64,000 bases of DNA from Streptomyces deccanensis (GTDB lineage Bacteria; Actinomycetota; Actinomycetes; Streptomycetales; Streptomycetaceae), in contig NZ_CP092431.1 in NCBI RefSeq assembly GCF_022385335.1, positions 9,424,001 to 9,488,000 on the forward strand. Reading direction: 5' to 3'. A program made the translations under genes and the position numbers. Below the pieces are notes generated by a model. The model saw only the letters and a list, made by a program, of their open reading frames with translations, was not told the origin of the DNA and searched no databases. Shown in pieces: positions 44,334 to 52,660 of this stretch; positions within the stretch are counted from its first letter, which is position 1, and every line of letters starts with the position of its first letter.

Positions 44334-44723
44334 GTGACCCTGCCCAGTCTGCCCGTGTCCCAGGTGGAGGTCGTGCTCTGCGACTGCTCCGCCCAGGACG
44401 CCGAACGCGTCTTCGCCTGTCTGCGCGCCCACTACGAGTCGGACCGGCGCCCCGACGACCCGCCGCACGAGACGGGCACCGACCGGCCCACGATGTGGAC
44501 CGGCATGTACGACACCTCCGCCGCCGTCTCCACCGGCGCCGGCGGGCACGCCGAGCCGCCGTCCGCGCCCGTCACCGTCGAGGTCCAGGGCAGCCCGGCG
44601 GCCGTACGGCTGCTGCGGTCCGCGCTGGAGGAGGAGTACGCCGTGCGTCAGGTCGGCGTGGAAGCCGGCGACCAGGAGGTCCAGCTCCAGCTGCGGGTCG
44701 AGGGGCGGGAGGGGCGGGTCTGA
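44334..44723 (+). CDS. Hypothetical protein coupled to DUF1206 gene
   Basis: The GTG at 44334 follows GGGAGAAGG and gives 129 residues. No family is recognised. It has an alternating beta/alpha pattern (VEVVLCDCSAQDAERVFACLRAHY, then VTVEVQGSPAAVRLLRSALEEEYAV and VQLQLRVEGREG) suggesting a small ferredoxin-like or BON/ACT-like fold. Two close Cys (LCDCS) and DETGTDRP are visible. Its stop overlaps the next start (TGATG), so it is translationally coupled to a six-helix membrane protein, and the two may form a complex. Confidence 0.72.
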   Translation: MTLPSLPVSQVEVVLCDCSAQDAERVFACLRAHYESDRRPDDPPHETGTDRPTMWTGMYDTSAAVSTGAGGHAEPPSAPVTVEVQGSPAAVRLLRSALEEEYAVRQVGVEAGDQEVQLQLRVEGREGRV

Positions 44724-45550
44724 TGACGACTCTGGGGGTGGGCAGCCGGCGAGCGGCACGAAGTTCGGTGACCGAGGGCGCGGCTCGCGCCGGACTGACC
44801 GCGCGCGGCGTCATCTATCTGCTGGTCGGGGCGCTGGCCCTGCAGATCGCCTTCGGCGGGAGCTCGGAACAGGCGGACCGACAGGGCGCCCTGGAGGAGA
44901 TCGCCGAGAAGCCGCTGGGCTCCGTGATGCTGTGGGCCCTCGGCGTCGGCCTGGTGGGCATGGCGCTGTGGCGGCTGTCGGAGGCGGTGTTCGGGGCGGC
45001 GGGCCCCGACGGCCGCAAGTGGACCAAGCGGCTCGCGTCCGCCGCGCGCTTCGTCTTCTACGCCTTCGTCGCCTACTCGGTGCTGACGTTCGCATCGGGT
45101 GGGGGCAGCGGGGGAGGCGGTGGCGGTTCCAGCGACGAGCAGTCCCGGGACGTCACGGCCCGCGCGCTCGAACTCCCCGGCGGCCAGTGGCTCGTGGGTG
45201 CGGCGGGCGTGGGCGTGATCGCCGCCGGCGGGTGGATCGGCGTACGGGCCGCGATGCGCTCGTACCACAAGCATCTGCGGCTCGGTGAGATGTCCCGCCG
45301 GACGCGGCAGGCCGTCGATGTGACCGGGGTGGTCGGCGGGGTCGCCCGTGGCCTGGTGTTCGCCACGGCCGGTGTCTTCGCCGTCCGCGCCGCGATCCAG
45401 TACGAGCCGGACGAGGCCAAGGGGCTCGACGACACCCTCCGTTCCTTCGCCGACGCCCCCGCGGGCCCGGCGCTCCTGGCCTGTGTCGCGGCCGGGCTGG
45501 TCCTGTTCGGACTGTTCTCGTTCGCCATGGCGCGCTGGCGCAAGGTGTGA
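44723..45550 (+). CDS. DUF1206 six-helix membrane protein
   Basis: This 275-residue protein has three repeats of a two-helix unit (about residues 32-70, 95-155 and 205-270), with loops such as TEGAARAGLTARGVIYLLVGALA and TRQAVDVTGVVGGVARGLVFATAG, which are typical of DUF1206. A Gly-rich low-complexity loop (GGGSGGGGGGSS) separates the second and third units. The function is unknown; relatives occur widely in actinobacteria. It is translationally coupled to the preceding small protein and ends before a bidirectional hairpin. Confidence 0.85.
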   Translation: MTTLGVGSRRAARSSVTEGAARAGLTARGVIYLLVGALALQIAFGGSSEQADRQGALEEIAEKPLGSVMLWALGVGLVGMALWRLSEAVFGAAGPDGRKWTKRLASAARFVFYAFVAYSVLTFASGGGSGGGGGGSSDEQSRDVTARALELPGGQWLVGAAGVGVIAAGGWIGVRAAMRSYHKHLRLGEMSRRTRQAVDVTGVVGGVARGLVFATAGVFAVRAAIQYEPDEAKGLDDTLRSFADAPAGPALLACVAAGLVLFGLFSFAMARWRKV

Positions 45551-45565
45551 GACACCGGGAGGCGG

Positions 45566-45604
45566 AGCCGGCCGGAGCGCGGCACGCGCCGCCTCCGGCC
45601 GGCT
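45566..45604. terminator. Bidirectional hairpin terminator, 12-bp stem
   Basis: Perfect arms AGCCGGCCGGAG (45566-45577) and CTCCGGCCGGCT (45593-45604) with a 15-base loop, between two convergent genes. Confidence 0.65.
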
Positions 45605-45627
45605 GCCGGATTCGCTCACGGGAACAC

Positions 45628-47340
45628 TTACGGGAACAGTCGGTCGAGGAACGCGTTCCCATAGACCCGGTGCGGGTCGAGCCGGTCCAGGATCTCCAGC
45701 GCTCCGGCCCAGCCCGGTCCCGCGCCGTCGTCGAACGACTCCGGTACGACGGTGCCGAGCACCTCCTCGTCGCTCCAGGCGGCCTCGTCCGTGTAGGCCC
45801 AGCCCTTGGACCACTCGACCCGGGTGAGGGCGTGGCCGCCGTCGTACGTGGCGAGCAGGAACCGCTCCAGCTCCCGGAAGAACGCCTCGGCGTGCGGCGT
45901 CCCCGGCAGCGTCAGCACGTCCAGCCACACGGCGGTGTCCCATTCGGGCCGGTCGGCGCGCGGCCGCAGCGCCGACAGCAGCGGGGCACGGGCACCGGCC
46001 ACCCCGACGTCCGCCGGGTCGTCGAGGCCGGTCACCCGGATCTCCACCGACCCGTTGACGGGGAACCGCCCCCGGGCCGCGTACGCGGCGAGCCGCTCCC
46101 GGTAGAACGCCGCGAACTCGGAGACCACCCGCTGCACCTGGTCCCGCGAGGTGAGCACCGCGTACCCGTTGGCCGTCACCCGCAGGGTCGTCGGCTTCAG
46201 ATACAGAAGCGTGTTCTTCGACGGCCCCCAGATGTCCGCCGAGAACGTGGTCGTCAGCCCCAGCGAGGCCGTGGTCAGCTGGGCGTTGCCCAGCACCGGC
46301 GCGAGATGCCAGGCGGCGTCGGACACCATCCGCCCGACGAGGTCGGCGACGACGGTCGGCACGTTGTCCGAGAAGGGATAGTTGTACGGCGAGGTCACGC
46401 GCCGCGAGGTGAGCGGACGGGTCGGCTCGACGCTCCACACCTTGAACCAGGGGAACTCGGTGAACGCGAACCAGATCGCCTCCAGCCGCCCCGCCTCGTC
46501 CAGGAAGCTCGCGCAGGTACGCCCGCCGGTGCCGGGCGCGGCGAACAGCTCCCCGGCGGGGATGTCGGTCCGGCTCAGACACCGCAGATTGTTGTTCTCC
46601 CCGACCCGCAGCACGACCTCGGTGACCAGCGCCCGGCCGACATGGGTGAGCAGCGCGGCCCCGTCCGCGTCGTCGCGCCGAAAGGTCCGCAGGACGTACG
46701 CGTCGCTGTCCGCGTCCCAGACCACCGCCGTCAGCGACAGGACGAGATTGCTGAGCGAGCCGTACGTGTGACCGGGCGGCCGGGTCTCCCCGCGCGCCGG
46801 TACGGCCGTGCCGTGCGCGTCGACGGCGAGGGCGCCGCCGATAGAGAGGTCACCGGGCGCGGGGCAGGCGGTCACTCCGAGGCCGTGGCCCTCCAGGAAG
46901 GTCAGCAGCTCTTCCAGCGAGGCACCGGAGCCCACCCGGACGGCGGCCGGGTCGGTGGACTCCAGCGTCATGGCGGTGAGGTGGGCGGTCGTGTCGACGA
47001 GCAGCAACGGGGCGTCGGAGTCGGTGCCGGGGGTGATCGTCAGGGGCGACCAGCCGTGGGAGAGGCCGCGCGCGCGGACCCTCCAGCCCTGCCGCCGGGC
47101 CCAGTTGACGACCGCCACCGCCTGCCCGGCGTCGGCCGGCGCGCACGCCCACAGGCCGGAGGCCGTGATCTCCCCGTCCCAGTTGCGGTACACCGACCGG
47201 TACAGCTCGACGTCCGCGGGGAAGCCGGGCACATCGGCCGCGGCGGCGGCCGGGTCCTGGCGGACGAACTGCGGGGTGAGGGCGAGCGCGGCGGCGCCGA
47301 GGAGGAAACCCCGGCGGGACGTTGCTGAGGAGTCGGTCAC
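45628..47340 (-). CDS. Tat-exported FAD-binding oxidase, cholesterol oxidase class II-like
   Basis: The GTG at 47340 gives 570 residues and looks leaderless. A Tat signal (SRRGFLLGAAALAL) is followed by a vanillyl-alcohol-oxidase-type FAD domain (about residues 55-235: VRARGLSHGWSPLTI, GVTACPAPGDLSIGGALAVDAHG) and a C-terminal cholesterol-oxidase-type substrate domain (ending HRVYGNAFLDRLFP). Class II cholesterol oxidases of this fold oxidise and isomerise sterols with O2, using covalent FAD attached to His. A lactone or other alcohol oxidase role is possible. It is an independent gene. Confidence 0.85.
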   Translation of the reverse strand: MTDSSATSRRGFLLGAAALALTPQFVRQDPAAAAADVPGFPADVELYRSVYRNWDGEITASGLWACAPADAGQAVAVVNWARRQGWRVRARGLSHGWSPLTITPGTDSDAPLLLVDTTAHLTAMTLESTDPAAVRVGSGASLEELLTFLEGHGLGVTACPAPGDLSIGGALAVDAHGTAVPARGETRPPGHTYGSLSNLVLSLTAVVWDADSDAYVLRTFRRDDADGAALLTHVGRALVTEVVLRVGENNNLRCLSRTDIPAGELFAAPGTGGRTCASFLDEAGRLEAIWFAFTEFPWFKVWSVEPTRPLTSRRVTSPYNYPFSDNVPTVVADLVGRMVSDAAWHLAPVLGNAQLTTASLGLTTTFSADIWGPSKNTLLYLKPTTLRVTANGYAVLTSRDQVQRVVSEFAAFYRERLAAYAARGRFPVNGSVEIRVTGLDDPADVGVAGARAPLLSALRPRADRPEWDTAVWLDVLTLPGTPHAEAFFRELERFLLATYDGGHALTRVEWSKGWAYTDEAAWSDEEVLGTVVPESFDDGAGPGWAGALEILDRLDPHRVYGNAFLDRLFP

Positions 47341-47347
47341 GGCGATC

Positions 47348-47353
47348 ACGCTA
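47348..47353 (-). promoter_or_regulatory. -10 element (TAGCGT) of the probable leaderless oxidase gene
   Basis: On the minus strand TAGCGT lies 7 bases before GTG 47340 with no ribosome site; the other in-frame GTG at 47349 overlaps it. Confidence 0.4.
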
Positions 47354-47391
47354 AGCCGGAAATGACACAAGTGACCGACCAGGCAACTGGA

Positions 47392-47409
47392 TTCACTCGT
47401 GTGAGTGAA
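47392..47409. promoter_or_regulatory. Palindrome TTCACTC-GTGT-GAGTGAA, candidate operator
   Basis: Perfect 7-base arms (47392-47398 and 47403-47409) with a GTGT centre in the divergent region between the oxidase and the DUF6328 gene. No regulator gene is adjacent. Confidence 0.5.
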
Positions 47410-47485
47410 GCTGTGGAGGGGTGTGCGTGCCCGGCGGGTCACGGCACCATCCAGGGAAGGGAACATCGACCGACCGGGAGGACCT

Positions 47486-47977
47486 GTGACCGAGGTGCAC
47501 GGCAGCCGGGACCGAGGCCGCGACGAGACCGAGGACGAGCGCGCCGACCGCCGCTGGAGCGAACTCATCCAGGAGGTGCGGGTGGCCCAGACCGGGGTGC
47601 AGATCCTCTTCGGCTTCCTCCTCACCGTCGTCTTCACCCCGCGCTACGACGACCTGCCGCAGACCGAGAAGACCATCTACATCGTCACCGTCGTCCTCGG
47701 CGCCGCCGCCACCGGCGCCCTGATCGGCCCCGTCTCCTTCCACCGGATCGTCGCCGGCCGCCGCATCAAGCCGGCCGCCGTGGAGTGGGCGAGCAGACTG
47801 ACCGTCGTCGGCCTCATCCTGCTCCTCGCCACGATGACGGCGGCCCTGCTGCTCATCCTGCGCGTGGCCACCCACGACGAGTACGTGCCATGGCTCGTCG
47901 GCTGCGTGGTCCTCTGGTACCTGCTGTGCTGGTTCGCACTCCCTGCCTGGATCCGCCGCCGCCACGCCGGCGACTGA
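47486..47977 (+). CDS. DUF6328-type four-helix membrane protein
   Basis: The GTG at 47486 follows GGGAGGA and gives 163 residues. The N-terminus is charged, including DERADRRWSELIQEVRVAQT and LFGFLLTVVF. Four membrane helices follow (first TGVQILFGFLLTVVFTPRY, then TIYIVTVVLGAAATGALIGP, LTVVGLILLLATMTAALLLI, and VPWLVGCVVLWYLLCWFALP). A conserved-looking helix-edge motif SFHRIV is present. Proteins of this family occur widely in streptomycetes and have no known function. It is divergent from the sterol-oxidase-like gene, with a shared palindrome between them. Confidence 0.8.
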   Translation: MTEVHGSRDRGRDETEDERADRRWSELIQEVRVAQTGVQILFGFLLTVVFTPRYDDLPQTEKTIYIVTVVLGAAATGALIGPVSFHRIVAGRRIKPAAVEWASRLTVVGLILLLATMTAALLLILRVATHDEYVPWLVGCVVLWYLLCWFALPAWIRRRHAGD

Positions 47978-48067
47978 CCGGCGCCGTCACACCCGTGGGT
48001 GACGCCCCCCGATGGCGTGAATGGTGGTGTTGCCCGTGGGGCGGGTGGTGCGCGAGCGTGGCGTGTC

Positions 48068-51000
48068 ATGGACCGTGACCAGAGTCGCCCCACCCCGCCC
48101 CTGAGCCGCCGTCGACTTCTCGCCGCCACCGGTGCCACGGGGGCCGCCGCGGTCCTCGGCACCGTCGGCCCGGCCGCACCCGCCGCCGCCCGGCCCCGTA
48201 CCGCCGGCGCGGGCCGCACTCTCACCTTCACCCGGGCCACCAACGGCTCGGCGACCCTCGCGCCCGCCGGCGGCACACTGATCGCCGAGATCCAGAGCGG
48301 CCTGTGGTCGGTTCCGCGTGGCGGTGGCAAGGCGGTCCCCCTCACCCCGGCCGGCCTCGAACCCAACCGGCCCACGTACTCCCCGGACGGCGAACTCGTC
48401 GCCTTCTGCGCCTACCAGGGCGGCGGCTTCCACCTGTGGACCATGCGCCCCGACGGCTCCGACCTGACGCAGCGCACCGACGGCCCCTGGGACGACCGGG
48501 CACCGGCCTGGTCACCGGACGGCACCCGGCTCGCCTTCGGCTCCGAACGCGGCGGCGACCCGGGCGCCGCCTCCGGCGGAAGCCCCTACCGCATCCACGT
48601 CCTGCACCTCGCCACCGGCGAGATCACCCCCGTCACCGGCCTGCCCGACCAGGACGGCCCCCTCCAGGACGGCCCGTGGGAGGACTTCGACCCCACCTGG
48701 TCACCGGACGGCACCCGCCTGCTGTTCGTGCGCGGCAAGGTCGTCACCTCCGGCACCACCCCGTCCGTCGAGGCCCGCACGGTCGCCGCCGTGGCCGCCG
48801 ACGGCTCCGGAGCCGTGACCGTCGAGCACACCGAGACCACCGCCGCCCAGGTCATGACCCCCGCCCTCGCCGCCGACGGCCGCCTCGCCCACCTGCGCAC
48901 CACGGCCGCCCCCAACGGCTCCTGCACCCTCGTCGTCGACGGGCGGCCCGTCGAGGTCGACGGCGACCTCGCGCCCGTGCCGCCCCGCTGGACCACCGAC
49001 GGCCGACTGCTGGTCACCCTGGACGGCGCATTCAGCCTCGTACGGCCCGAGGAACCCGCGCGGGCCGAGCGGATCCCCTTCGAGGGCGTGCTCCCGGTCG
49101 ACCGGCCGCGCTACCGGGTCAAGGAGTACGACCTGGGGGAGGAACGGGTCCGGCCGGTACGGGGCATCCACCTGCCCGCCCTGTCGCCGGACGGCCGCAG
49201 CATCGCCTTCGCCGCCCTCAACTCGCTCTGGCTGGGCGGTACTTCGGGCGGCCGCCGACCGAAGAGGCTGCGCGAGTCGCCGCCCACCCGCACCCTCCTC
49301 GCACCCTCCTGGGCACCCGACGGACGCTCGCTCGTCTACGCCGACGACCGCGACGGCCTCCTCGGCGTGTACCGACACGATCCGGCCACCGGCGAGGAGA
49401 CCGCCCTCGCGACCGGCGGCCGGGTCATGCCCGCGCTCTCGCCCGACGGCGAACGGCTCGCGTGCCTCGACATGGCCGGCCGGCTCGTCGTACGGGATCT
49501 GGCGAGCGGAGAGGAACGCGTGCTCGTGGCACCGCTCGGCGGGGGCGGAATCCCCGGCAGGCCGAGCTGGTCGCCCGACGGCCGGTACCTCGCGCTGTGC
49601 GATCGCAACCGTCTCGGCGCCCGTTTCCGCGAGGGCTACAACCTGATCCGGGTCGTCGACGCCACGACCGGCGCCGACCGGCTGCACGCGGTCGCGCCCC
49701 ACACCTCCATCGCCGACCGCTACGACTCCGGCCCCGTCTGGTCACCCGACGGACGCTGGATGGCCGTGATCGTCGAATCCGCGCTGTGCCTGCTGCCGGT
49801 CGCCCCCGACGGCACCCCCCGGGGCAGACTCCGCACCCTCACCACCGAACCCGCCGACCACCCCACCTGGTCCGGCGACTCCACGACCCTGCTCTACCAG
49901 TCCGGCACCCGGCTCCGCCTGATCGACGTCAACGGCGACCACACCCGAACCGTCCGGGTACCGCTCGACCGCACCCGGCGCACCCCCGCCGACACCGTCG
50001 TCCACGCCGGACGGCTGTGGGACGGCACCGGCGAGACGGTCCGCGACGACGTCGACATCGTCGTCCGCGGCGGCCGCATCACCGCCGTCGAACCGCACCG
50101 GGGCAACCGCCGCGCCGCGCTCCGCCGGATCGACGCCTCCGCGCACACCGTGATCCCCGGCCTCTGGGACAGCCACACCCACCCCTGGCAGAGCACCTAC
50201 GGCAGCCGCCAGGCCACCGCACAGCTCACCTACGGCGTCACCACCGCCGTCTCCCTCGGCGGCTTCGCCCACGAACAGGCCCGCATCCGCGAGGAGGTGA
50301 ACGCCGGCCGACTCGCCGGACCCCGCCTCCTCACCACCGGCGAACTCCTCGACGGCGCCCGGGTCGCGTACAGCATGGGACGCGCCCACCGCACGAAGGC
50401 CGGACTGCGCCGCTCGCTCGAACGGGCCGAGGCGCTCGACTGGGACTTCGTCAAGACCTATGTACGAGCGCCCGGTTGGGTGATGAGCGAGGCCGCGCGC
50501 TTCGCCCACGAACGCCTCGGCGTCCGCACCGGCGGCCATCTGCTCTCGCCCGGCATCCAACTCGGCCAGGACCTGACGACCCATCTCCAGGCCACCCAAC
50601 GCGCCGAGTTCGGCCACGCCATCACCGCGAGCGGACAGGCCTACCAGGACGTCGTGGAGATCTACACCCGGCAGGGTGTCGACTTCTCCCTGATCGCCAC
50701 CCCCTTCACGGCCGCGCCCCTCATGGGCGCCGACCCGACGCTGGCCGACGACCCCCGCGTCACGGTCGTCATGCCGCCGTGGGACGCCGCCGTCGTCCGG
50801 CAGGGCGCGGCCGTCCCGCCGACCCACGCCCAACTCGCCGCGCTGCGCACCGAGACCGGTATCTACCGGCGGATCCTCGCGGCCGACGGCGTCGTCGCCC
50901 TCGGCACCGACCAGCCGCTCGGCCCCGTCGGCCTCTTCCTCCACCTCGCCCTGCGCGCCCTGCACGCCGGCGGCCTCACCCCCGCCGAGACCCTGCGCAC

Positions 51001-51289
51001 CGCGACCGCCCTCCCGGCCCGCCTGTTCGGCCTCGACGACGACCTCGGCACCGTCGAGACGGGCAAGCTCGCCGACCTGACGATCGTCGACGGCGACCCG
51101 TTCACCGACTTCGCCGACCTCGTCCGCACGGTGTCGGTCCTGCGCGGCGGGACCCCTTTCACCACCGAGGAGTTGGTGGCCGCCTACCGGCCCGCCGCCC
51201 GCCGCGCCGAGGCCGCCGCGACGGAGGAGGACTGGCTGGAGGTCGGTCGGCTGATGCGCCGGGACGGCTGCTGCCACGACGGCCACTGA
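48068..51289 (+). CDS. Tat-exported beta-propeller/amidohydrolase fusion
   Basis: The Met at 48068 gives 1073 residues and a Tat signal (SRRRLLAATGATG). Residues 50-640 are WD40-like PD40 (TolB-type) repeats with recurring YSPDGELVAF, WSPDGTRLAFGSE and WSPDGRYLAL, making one or two propellers. The C-terminal 420 residues are an amidohydrolase domain: TVIPGLWDSHTHPWQ (metal-binding HxH), DFVKTYVRAPGWV in place of the usual carboxylated lysine strand, TGGHLL, EFGHAI and ALGTDQPLG (metal-binding Asp). The fusion is known in actinobacteria and proteobacteria, where substrates are unclear. Confidence 0.9.
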   Translation: MDRDQSRPTPPLSRRRLLAATGATGAAAVLGTVGPAAPAAARPRTAGAGRTLTFTRATNGSATLAPAGGTLIAEIQSGLWSVPRGGGKAVPLTPAGLEPNRPTYSPDGELVAFCAYQGGGFHLWTMRPDGSDLTQRTDGPWDDRAPAWSPDGTRLAFGSERGGDPGAASGGSPYRIHVLHLATGEITPVTGLPDQDGPLQDGPWEDFDPTWSPDGTRLLFVRGKVVTSGTTPSVEARTVAAVAADGSGAVTVEHTETTAAQVMTPALAADGRLAHLRTTAAPNGSCTLVVDGRPVEVDGDLAPVPPRWTTDGRLLVTLDGAFSLVRPEEPARAERIPFEGVLPVDRPRYRVKEYDLGEERVRPVRGIHLPALSPDGRSIAFAALNSLWLGGTSGGRRPKRLRESPPTRTLLAPSWAPDGRSLVYADDRDGLLGVYRHDPATGEETALATGGRVMPALSPDGERLACLDMAGRLVVRDLASGEERVLVAPLGGGGIPGRPSWSPDGRYLALCDRNRLGARFREGYNLIRVVDATTGADRLHAVAPHTSIADRYDSGPVWSPDGRWMAVIVESALCLLPVAPDGTPRGRLRTLTTEPADHPTWSGDSTTLLYQSGTRLRLIDVNGDHTRTVRVPLDRTRRTPADTVVHAGRLWDGTGETVRDDVDIVVRGGRITAVEPHRGNRRAALRRIDASAHTVIPGLWDSHTHPWQSTYGSRQATAQLTYGVTTAVSLGGFAHEQARIREEVNAGRLAGPRLLTTGELLDGARVAYSMGRAHRTKAGLRRSLERAEALDWDFVKTYVRAPGWVMSEAARFAHERLGVRTGGHLLSPGIQLGQDLTTHLQATQRAEFGHAITASGQAYQDVVEIYTRQGVDFSLIATPFTAAPLMGADPTLADDPRVTVVMPPWDAAVVRQGAAVPPTHAQLAALRTETGIYRRILAADGVVALGTDQPLGPVGLFLHLALRALHAGGLTPAETLRTATALPARLFGLDDDLGTVETGKLADLTIVDGDPFTDFADLVRTVSVLRGGTPFTTEELVAAYRPAARRAEAAATEEDWLEVGRLMRRDGCCHDGH

Positions 51290-51333
51290 CGTCTCGACGA
51301 CGGTGCCGCCGCGAGGACCGGCCGACGTCAGTG
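51284..51333. terminator. Hairpin spanning both stop codons of two convergent genes
   Basis: CACTGACGTC (51284-51293) and GACGTCAGTG (51324-51333) are perfect complements and contain the His-stop codon pair of each gene. Confidence 0.5.
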
Positions 51334-52551
51334 ATCGGTTCCCTTGCCGATGAACAGTTCCGCGAAGGTCGACGCGGCGGCGGGGGAGCCGAGCACGCGG
51401 CGGAGCCTCGCGGTGGCGGCGCCGGCGCGGAACGGGTCGCCGGACGACGGCCCGTGCAGCAGCTCCGCCAGCCACTGCGAGAACTCCTGGTAGTGCCAGA
51501 CCCGGCGCAGACAGGCGTCCGAGTAGCCGCGCAGCCCGCTGTCGTCGCCCTTGCCCAGGCGGGCGATCAGGGCGTCCGCCAGGAGGAGGGCGTCGTGCAG
51601 GGCCAGGTTCATGCCCTTCGCGGCGATGGGCGCGACGAGGTGCGCGGCGTCACCGGCGAGGTACAGCCGGCCGTACGCCATCGGCTCGGTGACGTAGTTG
51701 TGCATGTCGAGCACCCGCTTCTCGACCAACGGCCCCTCGGTGAGCGGCCGGGCGCCCGGCGCCGCGAGGCGGGTGTGCAGCTCGGACCAGACCCGGTCGT
51801 CCGGCCAGTTCGCCGGATCGTCACCGGCCGGGACCTCCAGGTAGTAGCGGGTGACCTCGGGGCTGCGCGCCATGTGCCCGGCGAACCCCCGGGGATGCAC
51901 CCCGAGGACGACGCAGTCGGACGACGGGGGCGCCTCGGCGAGCAGCGCCAGCCACCCGACCCCGTGGTCGTGCCGGGCCACCGTGGCGTGCGCGGCCGGC
52001 AGCGCGGCCCGGGTGACCCCGCGGGCGCCGTCGCACCCGGCGACGAACTCGCAGGCGAGGACGTGCCGTTCGCCGGTGGCCGGGTCCACGTACGACACGG
52101 ACGGGTGCTCCCCGTCGATGTCGTGCAGTTCGACGTCCCGCACACCGAAGCGGATGTCGCCGCCCCGGACGTCCGCGTACTCCCGGACGAGGTCCGTCAC
52201 CAGCAGCGGCTGCGGATAGACGTAGTGGTGGTGACCGGTGATCTCCGTGTACGGGAACCGCCGCCGCTCACCGGCGAAACGGAACTCGAACTCCGTGTGC
52301 AACGGGGCCCGTTCCACGAGCCGGTCGGCCAGTCCGCGCCCCTGGAGCGCACGCACCGCCCACTCCTCCAGGAACCCGGCCCGGGGGCGGCGCTCGATGA
52401 ACGCGCGGCTCTCGGTCTCCAGCACCACACAGTCCACGGAGGCGGCGCGCAGGATGTTGCCGACGGTGAGCCCGGCCGGTCCGGCGCCGACGATGACGAC
52501 GGGGGTGCGCTCGGGCGGAGTCGGGCCCGGGAGGGGAGTGGGGGTGGTCAC
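51328..52551 (-). CDS. pobA: 4-hydroxybenzoate 3-monooxygenase (PobA-type)
   Basis: This 407-residue flavoprotein starts at a leaderless GTG. It has the N-terminal FAD motif VVIVGAGPAGLTVGNIL, the DG motif FVAGCDGARGVTR, RYYLEVP, and the second FAD site LYLAGDAAHLVAPIAAKGMNLALHDALLLADAL, where GAKGMNLA-like sequence is diagnostic of p-hydroxybenzoate hydroxylases. C-terminal RVWHYQEFSQWL also matches PobA. It should convert 4-hydroxybenzoate to protocatechuate with NAD(P)H and O2. No protocatechuate genes are nearby. It is a single gene convergent with the amidohydrolase. Confidence 0.87.
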   Translation of the reverse strand: MTTPTPLPGPTPPERTPVVIVGAGPAGLTVGNILRAASVDCVVLETESRAFIERRPRAGFLEEWAVRALQGRGLADRLVERAPLHTEFEFRFAGERRRFPYTEITGHHHYVYPQPLLVTDLVREYADVRGGDIRFGVRDVELHDIDGEHPSVSYVDPATGERHVLACEFVAGCDGARGVTRAALPAAHATVARHDHGVGWLALLAEAPPSSDCVVLGVHPRGFAGHMARSPEVTRYYLEVPAGDDPANWPDDRVWSELHTRLAAPGARPLTEGPLVEKRVLDMHNYVTEPMAYGRLYLAGDAAHLVAPIAAKGMNLALHDALLLADALIARLGKGDDSGLRGYSDACLRRVWHYQEFSQWLAELLHGPSSGDPFRAGAATARLRRVLGSPAAASTFAELFIGKGTDH

Positions 52552-52557
52552 CCGAAC

Positions 52558-52588
52558 ATTATGCCGGGCGACCGGTGAGCGACCTCAA
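52558..52588 (-). promoter_or_regulatory. Probable promoter of the leaderless pobA-like gene
   Basis: On the minus strand CATAAT (52558-52563) ends 6 bases before GTG 52551, with TTGAGG (52583-52588) 19 bases upstream of it. Both boxes fit a housekeeping promoter. Confidence 0.6.
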
Positions 52589-52660
52589 GTGCAGTGCGGG
52601 CCAAGGGCGTTGGGGGTAAGGGTGTTGGGGACAAGGACGTCGGGCCCCGGTGGCTCCGGG

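Noticed and set aside
48304..52578. 1424-codon open frame over the amidohydrolase
   Set aside because: Composition is Arg/Pro/His-rich and it overlaps two genes with clear domains.
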